Of a stretch of 64,000 bases of DNA, positions 48,431 through 57,124 are shown piece by piece. Position numbers and translations under genes: made by a program. The DNA lies in contig CABRXX010000006.1 of the NCBI GenBank assembly GCA_902475025.1, positions 6,063-70,062 of the forward strand, read 5' to 3'. Within the stretch, counting starts at the first letter, position 1, and every line of letters begins with the position of its first letter. Origin of the DNA: Merdiplasma sp905207905. Its GTDB lineage: Bacteria; Bacillota; Clostridia; Lachnospirales; Lachnospiraceae. The notes beneath the pieces were generated by a model, which did not search any database, had not been told where the DNA came from, and saw only the letters and a program-made list of their open reading frames with translations.

Positions 48431-50285
48431 GAATTCCGGGCGTTTTAACAGCTTAAGGCAGCGGGGACTTCAGACCACCATTATGATGGCTTTTTCTATT
48501 ATTTCTATTTCTATTATTCTGATTTTGGGCATTGTTTTGTACGTCCGTTTTTCTGTAGTATCTAGAGAGGAAGTCATTCAGAGTACTCAGAAACTTATGG
48601 AACAGACGGGAGAGAGTCTGGAGGATTATCTGATTAGTATGCGGCAGATTTCAGATGCGGCTTATTACAATGTGATTAAGGAGAGTGATTTTTCCACCCA
48701 GAATCAGGAGGTTCGGGCGGGGTTGAACCTTCTGTACGAGGCCAACAAGGAAAAGCTTCGCAGCATTGCCCTGTATAACAATTACGGCAGTCTGCTGGCG
48801 GCAGAGCCTGTGGCCGATCAGAAAGAAGATCCGGATGTGACTCATCAGGACTGGTATCAGCAGGCAGTGAATGAGATGGAGAATATGCATTTTTCCACCC
48901 CACATATCCAGAATCTGTTTAAGGATGTGGCTTTTCGGTATTACTGGGTGATCTCATTAAGCCGGGTAGTGGAGCTTAACAATGGTGGAGATTCTCAGTT
49001 GGGAGTGCTTTTGGTGGACATGGACTACTCCAGCATTTCCAGATTGATGAAAAAGATTAATACAGCCAACAACGGCCAGTACTATTATCTGTGCGACAGC
49101 AATGGGGAGATCATCTATCACCAGCGCCAGGTACAGATCAGCGATGGGATTGCCAGTGAAAACAGCAAAGCGGCGGCAGCCTGCAAGGACGGCATCTATG
49201 ATGAAGTTTTTGAGGGAGAGCATCGGAAGGTGGTGGTGAACACCATCAGCTACACGGGCTGGAAGCTGGTGGGAGTGATCCCTTATTCTGCATTCACCTC
49301 CGGTATGGCAGGGGTGAGGTACTTCATTGTGCTGTTTACCATCATTATGATGATGACTCTGGTGGTGATCAACCGCATGGTGTCAGTGCGGATTTCCAGG
49401 CCCATACTGCGGCTGAATGATTCGGTTCTGGAATATGAGGCGGGAGAGAAACCGAAAATTTATATCGGGGGATCCAAGGAGATCCGGCATCTGGGGTATT
49501 CTATTCAGAAGTCCTACGAAGAGATTGAAGAACTGATGAAGCGGATTGTGTGGGAACAGAACGAACGGAGGAAAAGCGAGCTGGATGCTCTGCAGAGTCA
49601 GATTAATCCTCATTTCCTCTATAATGCCTTGGATTCCATTACCTGGATGATTGAAGCAGAAAGGAATGATGAGGCGGCTTATATGATCACCCAGCTTGCC
49701 CGTTTGTTCCGAATCAGTCTTTCCAAGGGGCGTACGATTATCAGCGTGAAAGATGAAATTCAGCATGCTCAGAGCTATATGAACATTCAAAAGATTCGAT
49801 GTAAAAATTCTTTTACTGTGGAGTTTGAGATAGAGCCGGAGATCCTCTTGGCCTGCACAGTGAAGCTGGTCTTACAGCCTATACTGGAAAACGCTATTAA
49901 CTATGGAGTCAGCGGTGAAGATGAGGATGGAGAGATCCGGATCATTGGAAAAGAAAAGGAGGGGAATATTCTCCTTATGGTGAAGGATAACGGAATAGGC
50001 ATCCCGGAGGATCAGGTGGGGCTGCTGCTTACAGACAACGAGCGGGTGCATAAGCACGGATCCGGAGTGGGGCTTGTGAATGTAAATAACCGGCTGCAGC
50101 TTCTGTTTGGAGAAGAGTATGGCCTTCGCATTGAGAGCGAGCCGGACGAGGGAACGACCGTCACTGTCTGTATTCCATTTATCCCCTACACAGAGGAGAA
50201 CCGAAAACTTCTGGAAAAGGGATACCGTTTCAGCAAAGAGGAGATCATAAGCAGAAAACGCAGGGAAAATAGGGATGAAAAATAG
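48420..50285 (+). CDS. YesM-type sensor histidine kinase
   Basis: A membrane kinase of about 621 residues. No good ATG is available; a GTG at 48420 overlapping the previous stop, with CGGAG upstream, is preferred, while ATG 48483 would cut into the first membrane segment. Order: first membrane segment (IISISIILILGIVLYVRF), an extracytoplasmic Cache-like region of about 240 residues, second membrane segment (FIVLFTIIMMMTLVVI), HAMP, the His_kinase domain with LQSQINPHFLYNALDSI (phospho-His), and an ATPase domain with ILENAINYGV and DNGIGIP. It probably senses sugar through the binding-protein-like partner encoded at 50275. Confidence 0.92.
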   Translation: MKSKNSGRFNSLRQRGLQTTIMMAFSIISISIILILGIVLYVRFSVVSREEVIQSTQKLMEQTGESLEDYLISMRQISDAAYYNVIKESDFSTQNQEVRAGLNLLYEANKEKLRSIALYNNYGSLLAAEPVADQKEDPDVTHQDWYQQAVNEMENMHFSTPHIQNLFKDVAFRYYWVISLSRVVELNNGGDSQLGVLLVDMDYSSISRLMKKINTANNGQYYYLCDSNGEIIYHQRQVQISDGIASENSKAAAACKDGIYDEVFEGEHRKVVVNTISYTGWKLVGVIPYSAFTSGMAGVRYFIVLFTIIMMMTLVVINRMVSVRISRPILRLNDSVLEYEAGEKPKIYIGGSKEIRHLGYSIQKSYEEIEELMKRIVWEQNERRKSELDALQSQINPHFLYNALDSITWMIEAERNDEAAYMITQLARLFRISLSKGRTIISVKDEIQHAQSYMNIQKIRCKNSFTVEFEIEPEILLACTVKLVLQPILENAINYGVSGEDEDGEIRIIGKEKEGNILLMVKDNGIGIPEDQVGLLLTDNERVHKHGSGVGLVNVNNRLQLLFGEEYGLRIESEPDEGTTVTVCIPFIPYTEENRKLLEKGYRFSKEEIISRKRRENRDEK

Positions 50286-51246
50286 TAGGAAAATGTTTAT
50301 TCTCATAGAGGGACTGTTGGCAGCGCTTCTGGTGACGGTCTTTTTGGCCATGGTGCGGGAGAGGAAGCCGCCGGAACAGAAGAAGATTTCTGTTATTGTC
50401 AGTGCTTCCGATGACAGCCAGTGGGCTGCATTTCAATATGGCCTTCGGATGGCGGCCCAGGATTTTGGGATTGATTTGACGGTGGTGAAAACGCAGGGAG
50501 ATCTGTGGCTGGAGGAAGAGCAAAGGCTGATAAAACGAGAGATGGAAAAAGGCGCGGATGCGGTGATCGTCCAACCTGCGCCTTATCCGGGGACGGCAAA
50601 GATGCTGGAGAAGATGGCGCGTCAGATTCCCATTATGCTGGTGGAGGATAATGGAGCCGCTGAGGGAGAGGAGACCTTCCTTCCCTACACAGCGCCGGAT
50701 AATTATGGCATGGGGAAAGCACTGGCTTTTGAGCTGCTTTTGGATTACAGCGGAACCATACAGGGAAAAACGATAGGGATTGTTTTAGAAACAGCGGGTT
50801 CTGGAGCAGCGAAGAAGCGTCTGCAGGGATTTCTGGATGCTGTTGAGGGGAAGGGAGGAAAGGTTCTTTGGAGTCTTCCGAAAGACCAGAAGATGGAAAG
50901 TTATATTCTGAAAGAACAGCCCGGCGTGGATTTTGTCATCGCCCTGGATGATAAAAGCGTGGTGCAGGCAGGAGCGGCCTCAGAGGCCAATGATCTTCAT
51001 GGAGCTTTGGTTTACGGCATCGGAAATTCTACGGAGGCTGTTTACTATCTGGATTCGGATGCGGTTCAGTGTCTGGTTGTGCCGGATGAATTTAATGTGG
51101 GCTATCAGAGTCTGGCAGAGGCGGCGGACAGCAGCGGCAGTTTTTATGACAGGATGGAGAGTCAGACGGTTTCTCATACAGTACTGCGCAGAGAAGAGCT
51201 GTTTTTTAAGGAAAATCAGGAGATTCTGTTTACTATGAACCAGTGA
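50275..51246 (+). CDS. Membrane-anchored sugar-binding sensor protein
   Basis: A 323-residue protein with one N-terminal membrane segment (FILIEGLLAALLVTVFLAMV) and then a type 1 periplasmic-binding fold: KISVIVSASDDSQWAAFQYGL, KGADAVIVQPAPYPGT, PIMLVEDNGAA, KTIGIVLETAGSGAAKKR and VDFVIALDDKSVV. There is no lipobox; the segment anchors it facing outward. It overlaps the kinase gene by 11 bases. A precedent is the XylFII-LytS-YesN xylose sensor, in which a binding protein docks on the kinase. This suggests a three-component sugar sensor, with the ligand unknown. Confidence 0.85.
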   Translation: MKNSRKMFILIEGLLAALLVTVFLAMVRERKPPEQKKISVIVSASDDSQWAAFQYGLRMAAQDFGIDLTVVKTQGDLWLEEEQRLIKREMEKGADAVIVQPAPYPGTAKMLEKMARQIPIMLVEDNGAAEGEETFLPYTAPDNYGMGKALAFELLLDYSGTIQGKTIGIVLETAGSGAAKKRLQGFLDAVEGKGGKVLWSLPKDQKMESYILKEQPGVDFVIALDDKSVVQAGAASEANDLHGALVYGIGNSTEAVYYLDSDAVQCLVVPDEFNVGYQSLAEAADSSGSFYDRMESQTVSHTVLRREELFFKENQEILFTMNQ

Positions 51247-51352
51247 ACCAGAACAGGGCGGACGTGTTTTGGTATGGAACTATTTGTATTATGGAACTTT
51301 TATACCAGGAAACTTTATAACCGGAGGAGTTTGGACCGGAAGGTGAACAGAT

Positions 51353-52393
51353 ATGAAGAAAAAGGGATTATGTGGGGTAGCTGTCTGCATGGCGGCAGTC
51401 TCTCTTTGGGGCTGTGGAAAGCAGCAGCCGGAGAAAATTGAAAAAGGCAGGATCGGAGTAGCCTGTTACAATGAGAGAGATACCTTTATTAACGCTCTGG
51501 TGGAGAGCTTTAAAGAGCAGATGAGTCAGTATGAGAAACAGGGATTTAAGGCGGAAGTGACGGTGACGGACGCGGGGGGGATGCAGAGAAGTCAGGATGA
51601 TCAGGTGAAGGAGATGATTACCGCCGGCTGCGATGTGCTGTGCGTGAACCTGGTGGATCGGACAGACCCTTCTGAGATCATTGATCTGGCCAGGGAGAAA
51701 GACGTTCCCATTATTTTTTTCAACCGGGAGCCAGTGGCAGAGGATATGCTTCAGTGGAATGGTTTGTACTATGTGGGGGCCTATGCGGAGCAGTCAGGAA
51801 TCATGCAGGGAGAACTGGCGGCGGAGGCTATTGAGAAAAATGATAAGATTGATAAAAATAAGGATGGAAAGATTCAGTACGCAGTGCTGGAGGGCGAGCC
51901 GGGGCATCAGGATGCGATCATCCGCACAGAGAATGCAGTCGATACTATGAAGAAAAAGGGAATCAAAATGGAAAAGATCAGCTATGGAATTGCCAACTGG
52001 AGCCGGGCCCAGGCTCAGAATCGGATGCTTCAGATGATCAGCCAGTATCCAAACAAAATTGAGTTGGTGCTGGCAAATAATGACGATATGATTTTGGGGG
52101 CGTTGGATGCCTATGAGAAGCTGAATCTTACGGAGACTTCGGTGCCGGTATTTTTTGGCATAGACGGAACGGATCAGGGCCTGGAAGCGCTGAGAGAGGG
52201 GAAGATAGCAGGCACGGTGTATAACGACAAGGAGGGCCAGGCGAAAGCCATGGCGCAGCTGGCGGTGGCGCTGATTACGGGGGAAGGGCTGGATGAGATC
52301 TCCTTTGAAAATGAAAAATATATTTATCTGCCCTATACCAAGGTGACTTCGGAGAATGTGAAGGATTTTATAGGAAAGTCTGAGAAAAATTAA
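51353..52393 (+). CDS. mglB: Galactose-type binding lipoprotein in normal MglB order
   Basis: A 346-residue lipoprotein (lipobox LWGC, Cys21). It aligns with E. coli MglB in the normal order: RIGVACYNERDTFINALVE, VLCVNLVDRTDPSEI, VPIIFFNREP, LYYVGAYAEQSGIMQGE, the calcium loop DKNKDGKIQ, EGEPGHQDAIIRT, IANWSRAQAQ, VLANNDDMILGALDA, VFFGIDGTDQ and AGTVYNDKEGQA. All ten known glucose/galactose contact positions appear kept or conservatively changed. It lies directly after the sensor operon, 8 kb from the permuted homologue. A ribosome site is weak (GGAAGGTG). Confidence 0.9.
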   Translation: MKKKGLCGVAVCMAAVSLWGCGKQQPEKIEKGRIGVACYNERDTFINALVESFKEQMSQYEKQGFKAEVTVTDAGGMQRSQDDQVKEMITAGCDVLCVNLVDRTDPSEIIDLAREKDVPIIFFNREPVAEDMLQWNGLYYVGAYAEQSGIMQGELAAEAIEKNDKIDKNKDGKIQYAVLEGEPGHQDAIIRTENAVDTMKKKGIKMEKISYGIANWSRAQAQNRMLQMISQYPNKIELVLANNDDMILGALDAYEKLNLTETSVPVFFGIDGTDQGLEALREGKIAGTVYNDKEGQAKAMAQLAVALITGEGLDEISFENEKYIYLPYTKVTSENVKDFIGKSEKN

Positions 52394-52412
52394 GAGGGTG
52401 AGAAGAGCAGGC

Positions 52413-52450
52413 GGGCTGCGGCAGGGAGAGAAAGAGGCCGCAGTCCTTTT
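52413..52450 (+). terminator. Terminator before glgX
   Basis: GGGCTGCGGC (52413-52422) pairs with GCCGCAGTCC (52437-52446), one G-U pair, followed by TTTT. Confidence 0.75.
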
Positions 52451-52483
52451 GCTTATGAAGTCCATACAAGAGAGGATTAATTT

Positions 52484-54622
52484 ATGAATCTGTACAGTCA
52501 GAAAGATATGCTGGATTATGATGTGGAGACGCCGCTGCGGACGATCTGCGGATTTAAAGTGCGCCCAGGTATGTTTGATATCAACGGAGCCATGGCGCTG
52601 AGAAATGGGGTGAATTTTACCATTCACACCCATTATGGGACTGCCTGTGAGCTGCTTTTATTTCACCGACAGCAGGAGGATCCCTTTGCAGTGCTTCCCT
52701 TTCCGGAGGACTATAAGATTGGGGATGTGTATTCCATGATTGTATTTGATCTGGATATTGAGGAGATCGAGTATGCCTACCGGGTGGATGGTCCCTATAG
52801 GCCGGAGGAGGGCCTTTTGTTTGACCGGAAGAATGTGCTCTTAGATCCCTATGCCAGGGCGGTGGCAGGACAGAAGATCTGGGGTAAGACAAGGCAGGGG
52901 GCGTACCATGCCCGGGTGGTGAAAGATTCTTTTGACTGGGGGGATATGCCCCAGTCAAAGCAGGAGTTAAGCGATCTGATCATTTATGAGCTGCATGTTC
53001 GGGGATTTACCAAACATCCCTCCTCAGGCGTAAAATGGGGAGGTACCTTTGCAGGGTTAAAGGAAAAGATCCCTTATTTAAAGGATCTTGGCATTAATGC
53101 AGTGGAGCTGATGCCTATCTTTGAGTTTGATGAAAACCGCAATGCCAGAGAGGTGGATGGGAAGCGTCTTCTGGATTACTGGGGATACAATACGGTCAAT
53201 TTCTTTTCTCCCAACACCAGCTACAGCGCCTCTGTGGAATTTAACCGGGAGGGCATGGAGCTGAAAGATCTGATCAAGGCTCTTCATGACAATGGGATTG
53301 AGGTGATTCTGGATGTAGTGTTTAATCACACTGCGGAGGGGAATGAACAGGGAGCCACCTTCTGTTTTAAGGGATTGGACAATAAAATCTACTATATGCT
53401 CACCCCGGACGGCAATTATTACAATTTTAGCGGCTGTGGCAATACCTTAAACTGCAATCATCCAGTGGTGCGCCAGCTGATACTGGAGTGTCTGCGGTAC
53501 TGGACGGTGTGCTACCGGGTGGACGGTTTCCGTTTCGACCTGGCCAGCATTCTGGGAAGGAATGAGGACGGAACGCCCATGAATATGCCGCCGCTGCTTC
53601 ACAGTCTGGCTTTTGATCCCATCCTGAGCCGGACGAAGCTTATCGCAGAGGCCTGGGATGCGGGAGGTATGTACCAGGTGGGCAGCTTCCCGGCACATAA
53701 ACGGTGGGCAGAGTGGAATGGCAGATACCGGGACGCAGTGAGAGGCTTTTTAAAGGGAGATAACTGGGAGGCCTGGCAGGCGGCCTGGAGCATCTGCGGA
53801 TCCGGAGATCTCTACGGGGGAGGCCATTTTGGTCAGGAACAAAACAGCCGGTATGCAGGGTACAATTCCTGCGTGAATTTCCTCACCTGTCATGACGGTT
53901 TTACCCTTCATGATCTTTATTCCTATAATGAAAAGCACAATCTGGAAAATGGCTGGGATAATACAGACGGAGCTAATGACAACCGCAGTTGGAACTGCGG
54001 AGCTGAGGGAGAGACCAATGATCAGGAGGTGCTGAGGCTTCGGTTCCGGATGATTCGCAATGCCTGCGCGGTATTGATGTGCAGCCGGGGGACCCCTATG
54101 TTTTTGGCCGGAGATGAATTTGGAAATACTCAGTACGGCAACAACAACAGTTACTGCCAGGATAATGAGATCTCCTGGCTGGACTGGAGTTTGCTGGAGA
54201 AAAACAGGGAGCTGTATGAATTTTTCCGATTTATGATTGCATTCCGAAAAAAGCATCCGGTAATCCAGAAAAAACTGCCTTCTGCTGTCTGTGGAATGGA
54301 GCCTATGCATACCCATGGGGTACAGGCGGAGGAGACGAACCTGCCGAAGGATACCAGAACTTTTTCCGTAAGCTTTGCAGGCTATGACAGAGTAAAGGGA
54401 AAGGACGATCTGGTATATCTCTCCATCAATACTTACTGGGAGGATGTTACCATCACTTTGCCAAAGCTCAAACGGGGCGTCTGGTATCTTACCGTGAACA
54501 CCAACGGGGATGAGGCGGAAAGGTACTTTTACCAGCCAGGGCAGGAGCGCAGAATTGAGGGAAGTTTTGTGATGCGCCCCAGATCTGTGTGTGTCTTTGT
54601 AGGAAAAACGTATGGAAGGTAA
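52484..54622 (+). CDS. glgX: Glycogen debranching enzyme (GlgX/isoamylase type)
   Basis: A 712-residue GH13 enzyme with an N-terminal CBM48-like domain (MRNGVNFTIHTH and YRVDGPYRPEEGLLFD regions) and a central (beta/alpha)8 barrel. Catalytic motifs are NAVELMPIFEFDE, VVFNHTAEGN, RVDGFRFDLASI (nucleophile Asp), LIAEAWDAGG (acid/base Glu) and FLTCHDGFTLHDL (transition-state Asp). It cleaves alpha-1,6 branches in glycogen or limit dextrins. No signal peptide, so it acts in the cytoplasm. It has AGAGAGGATTAA upstream and stands alone behind a terminator; a link to the transporter locus is only by position. Confidence 0.93.
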   Translation: MNLYSQKDMLDYDVETPLRTICGFKVRPGMFDINGAMALRNGVNFTIHTHYGTACELLLFHRQQEDPFAVLPFPEDYKIGDVYSMIVFDLDIEEIEYAYRVDGPYRPEEGLLFDRKNVLLDPYARAVAGQKIWGKTRQGAYHARVVKDSFDWGDMPQSKQELSDLIIYELHVRGFTKHPSSGVKWGGTFAGLKEKIPYLKDLGINAVELMPIFEFDENRNAREVDGKRLLDYWGYNTVNFFSPNTSYSASVEFNREGMELKDLIKALHDNGIEVILDVVFNHTAEGNEQGATFCFKGLDNKIYYMLTPDGNYYNFSGCGNTLNCNHPVVRQLILECLRYWTVCYRVDGFRFDLASILGRNEDGTPMNMPPLLHSLAFDPILSRTKLIAEAWDAGGMYQVGSFPAHKRWAEWNGRYRDAVRGFLKGDNWEAWQAAWSICGSGDLYGGGHFGQEQNSRYAGYNSCVNFLTCHDGFTLHDLYSYNEKHNLENGWDNTDGANDNRSWNCGAEGETNDQEVLRLRFRMIRNACAVLMCSRGTPMFLAGDEFGNTQYGNNNSYCQDNEISWLDWSLLEKNRELYEFFRFMIAFRKKHPVIQKKLPSAVCGMEPMHTHGVQAEETNLPKDTRTFSVSFAGYDRVKGKDDLVYLSINTYWEDVTITLPKLKRGVWYLTVNTNGDEAERYFYQPGQERRIEGSFVMRPRSVCVFVGKTYGR

Positions 54623-54764
54623 TTTACCAGTGATGACAAAAATTAAAATCTGATAAATTTTGTGTGAAATTTAGCTAAAATTTTCTCTTCCCTTTTTTAC
54701 GGAAACGTGCTACAATAACAAAGATAACTAAAATTCGCAGACGAAACAGAATAGAAAAGGACAT

Positions 54765-54921
54765 GATAGAGGCGCGGGCTTCATCAGTACCGGAAATATC
54801 AGGCTGGACCGCCGTTTCCGGGAAAGGGGAGACTGCCGAAGGATGTTCTGCCGGTCCGGGCAGGATGTTCTGGGATACCGCAGAAGATGCGGTGTACTGT
54901 CACGAAATGTGGAGCGCTATC
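54765..54921 (+). promoter_or_regulatory. Lysine riboswitch (L box)
   Basis: The L-box core is readable in order: GATAGAGGCGCG (54765-54776), CAGTACCGG, GGGGAGACTGCCGAAGG (54827-54843), CTGGGATACC, ACTGTCACGAAA and GGAGCGCTATC (54911-54921), whose CTATC closes the P1 stem with the initial GATAG. A terminator follows. Lysine binding should favour termination and reduce transporter expression. Confidence 0.92.
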
Positions 54922-54960
54922 TGTGTTGGAACGTAAGAGAAGTTTAAATGAGAAGCCGTT

Positions 54961-55008
54961 GCACCGCAAATGCGTCTCCCTAAGGGAGCTGTCGTTTGCG
55001 GTGTTTTT
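54961..55008 (+). terminator. Riboswitch-controlled terminator before the NhaC-type gene
   Basis: CACCGCAAA (54962-54970) pairs with TTTGCGGTG (54995-55003), inner CTCCC/GGGAG stem, followed by TTTTT. It is placed between the L box and the start codon, as for transcription attenuation. Confidence 0.88.
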
Positions 55009-55024
55009 GAGAGGAGAGAACGAT

Positions 55025-56656
55025 ATGCGTAGCGGACGAAAGAAACTGGGCTGGCTGGGGGCAGCGGTGCTGCTGCTTGTGCTGGCTCTTGGCATGACGG
55101 CTTTTGGAGCAGAGGAGGGGACTGAATATGTAGCTCCTGTTTTTGGAACCTTTTGGTCTTTAATTCCACCGGTGGTGGCCATCGGTCTGGCTTTGATTAC
55201 CAAGGAGGTGTACAGTTCCCTGTTTTTGGGAATCCTGGTAGGCTCTGTTCTGTATTCTGGAATGAATTTTGAGCGAACCGTGACCCACATCTTCCAGGAT
55301 GGGTTCATCGCAGTGCTGTCAGATAACTACAATGTGGGGATCCTGATTTTCCTGGTGATTTTGGGAGTTATGGTCTGCCTGATGAATCGGGCCGGCGGTT
55401 CTGCCGCTTTCGGACGGTTTGCCGCAAAGCGGATTAAGAGCCGTGTGGGCGCCCAGTTGGCCACTATTTTACTGGGAGTGCTTATCTTTATTGATGACTA
55501 TTTTAACTGCCTTACTGTGGGAAGCGTGATGCGTCCGGTCACTGACCGATTCAAAGTGTCCAGAGCCAAGCTGGCGTATCTGATTGATGCCACAGCGGCG
55601 CCGGTTTGTATCATTGCCCCCATTTCCTCCTGGGCCGCAGCAGTTACCGGATTTGTGGAGGGGGAGGACGGATTTTCTCTTTTTATTCGGGCGATCCCGT
55701 ATAACTTTTATGCGATCCTTACCATTGTAATGATGGTTTCCATGGTAGTAATGAAGATGGAGTTTGGCTCCATGGCAAAACATGAGAAGAATGCACTGAA
55801 GGGAGACCTTTATACGACGCCCGGCCGTCCCTACGAAAATACCCAGGAGGAGAATATATCTGCAAAAGGTACTGTTTTGGATCTTCTGATTCCGATTCTT
55901 TCCCTGGTGGTGTGCTGTATTCTGGGAATGCTCTATACCGGCGGATTTTTTGCCGGTACGGATTTTGTCACAGCTTTCTCCAAGAGTGATGCTTCTCTGG
56001 GGTTGACATTGGGAAGCTTTTTCGGCCTGGTTATCACCATTGTGCTGTATCAGATCCGCCGGGTGCTAAGCTTCAAAGACTGCATGGGCTGCCTTCCGGA
56101 AGGATTCAAGGCAATGGTTCCGGCTATTCTGATTCTTACCTTTGCCTGGACTTTAAAGGCAATGACGGACGGACTGGGAGCCAGTGAATTTGTGGAAACT
56201 TTGGTAAAAGGCGGGGCAGAAGGTCTGATGAATTTCCTGCCTGCGATTGTATTTTTGGTGGGCTGTCTTATGGCCTTTGCCACAGGAACCTCCTGGGGAA
56301 CCTTTGGAATTCTCATTCCTATTGTAACAGATGCGTTTGCGGCTACGGATCCTCAGCTGATGATCATTGCGATCTCTGCCTGCATGGCAGGAGCGGTGTG
56401 CGGAGACCACTGTTCACCCATTTCCGATACCACCATTATGTCCTCAGCGGGAGCCCAGTGTGAGCATGTGAATCATGTGAGCACTCAGATACCGTATGCA
56501 GTATTGGCGGCGGCAGTATCCTTTGTCTCTTACCTGATTGCAGGGTTCGTAAAGACGGCATGGATCGCACTTCCAGCAGCAGTGCTGTTGATGATTCTTA
56601 CGTTGGTGGTACTGAGAGCAACCGGACTGGCAGTGTCCACCAGTGCGGAAAAATAG
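55025..56656 (+). CDS. lysW: NhaC-family transporter, probable lysine transporter (LysW type)
   Basis: A 543-residue membrane protein. The start at 55025 follows GAGAGGAGAG; an upstream open frame reaches into the terminator and is not used. It has an N-terminal hydrophobic segment (GWLGAAVLLLVLALGMTAFGA) that could be a cleaved signal, and ten or more further membrane segments. Conserved NhaC blocks are FIDDYFNCLTVGSVMRPV, DATAAPVCIIAPISSW, FATGTSWGTFGILIPI and GDHCSPISDTTIMSSAGA. Family members are sodium/proton antiporters, but the lysine riboswitch upstream identifies this one as a lysine transporter by established comparative work. Confidence 0.9.
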   Translation: MRSGRKKLGWLGAAVLLLVLALGMTAFGAEEGTEYVAPVFGTFWSLIPPVVAIGLALITKEVYSSLFLGILVGSVLYSGMNFERTVTHIFQDGFIAVLSDNYNVGILIFLVILGVMVCLMNRAGGSAAFGRFAAKRIKSRVGAQLATILLGVLIFIDDYFNCLTVGSVMRPVTDRFKVSRAKLAYLIDATAAPVCIIAPISSWAAAVTGFVEGEDGFSLFIRAIPYNFYAILTIVMMVSMVVMKMEFGSMAKHEKNALKGDLYTTPGRPYENTQEENISAKGTVLDLLIPILSLVVCCILGMLYTGGFFAGTDFVTAFSKSDASLGLTLGSFFGLVITIVLYQIRRVLSFKDCMGCLPEGFKAMVPAILILTFAWTLKAMTDGLGASEFVETLVKGGAEGLMNFLPAIVFLVGCLMAFATGTSWGTFGILIPIVTDAFAATDPQLMIIAISACMAGAVCGDHCSPISDTTIMSSAGAQCEHVNHVSTQIPYAVLAAAVSFVSYLIAGFVKTAWIALPAAVLLMILTLVVLRATGLAVSTSAEK

Positions 56657-56734
56657 GGAAAATGCAGTGTGAAAAAACACTTGCAATTAGAAGCGAATTC
56701 CAGTACAATAAAAAGCGATATAAAAAAATAAAAC

Positions 56735-56820
56735 AGACGGGAGCTTGTATGACAGGCTGAGAGGAAGGTATGACCTTCGACCGATAACCTGATTTGGATA
56801 ATGCCAACGTAGGGATGCCT
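56735..56820 (+). promoter_or_regulatory. TPP riboswitch (THI element)
   Basis: The conserved THI elements are GACGGGAGCTTG, GGCTGAGAGG (56755-56764), CGATAACCTGATTTGGATAA (56782 onward, in pieces) and ATGCCAACGTAGGGA. It precedes a terminator and the thiW-thiM-thiE-thiD-thiC genes and would shut the operon off when thiamine pyrophosphate is plentiful. Confidence 0.95.
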
Positions 56821-56837
56821 GGAATAGGACTATTTAG

Positions 56838-56873
56838 CGGAAGCTGCCAGATTAGGCGGCTTCCGTTTTTTTT
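56838..56873 (+). terminator. Terminator controlled by the TPP riboswitch
   Basis: CGGAAGCTGCC (56838-56848) pairs with GGCGGCTTCCG (56855-56865), followed by eight T residues. Confidence 0.9.
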
Positions 56874-56905
56874 GTTTCATAGGAATGTCCTTCCTATGAA
56901 ACAAA
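56871..56905. repeat. Palindromic repeat, copy 1
   Basis: TTTGTTTCATAGGAA (56871-56885) and TTCCTATGAAACAAA (56891-56905) are exact reverse complements around TGTCC. A second copy with the same core is at 62069. It sits just behind the TPP terminator; its downstream gene starts 220 bases further. The rest of 56906-57124 shows no gene. Confidence 0.8.
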
Positions 56906-57124
56906 ATGCTTGGCAGGATCGCACTGCGGCGGGCAGGGAAGCCGTTCTGTGATGGAAAGGGAGTGAAAAGAGGATTCCCGATTGTTTCGGGCGGATAGAA
57001 GGGGAGCGCCTTGTGTCTTGTATTTTGCGATGGGAACCCGTGTTTCGGGGTGAGAGGAGAAAAGAGATTCTCGACCGGGCGGGGCTTTCGGGCTTCGTAC
57101 AAAATACGAAAAGAGGATGATGAA

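Noticed and set aside
54735..54926. A T-box leader before the NhaC-type gene
   Set aside because: A GGCTGGACCGCCG stretch looked T-box-like, but the whole region fits the lysine riboswitch core in order and the T-box specifier and anti-terminator parts are missing.
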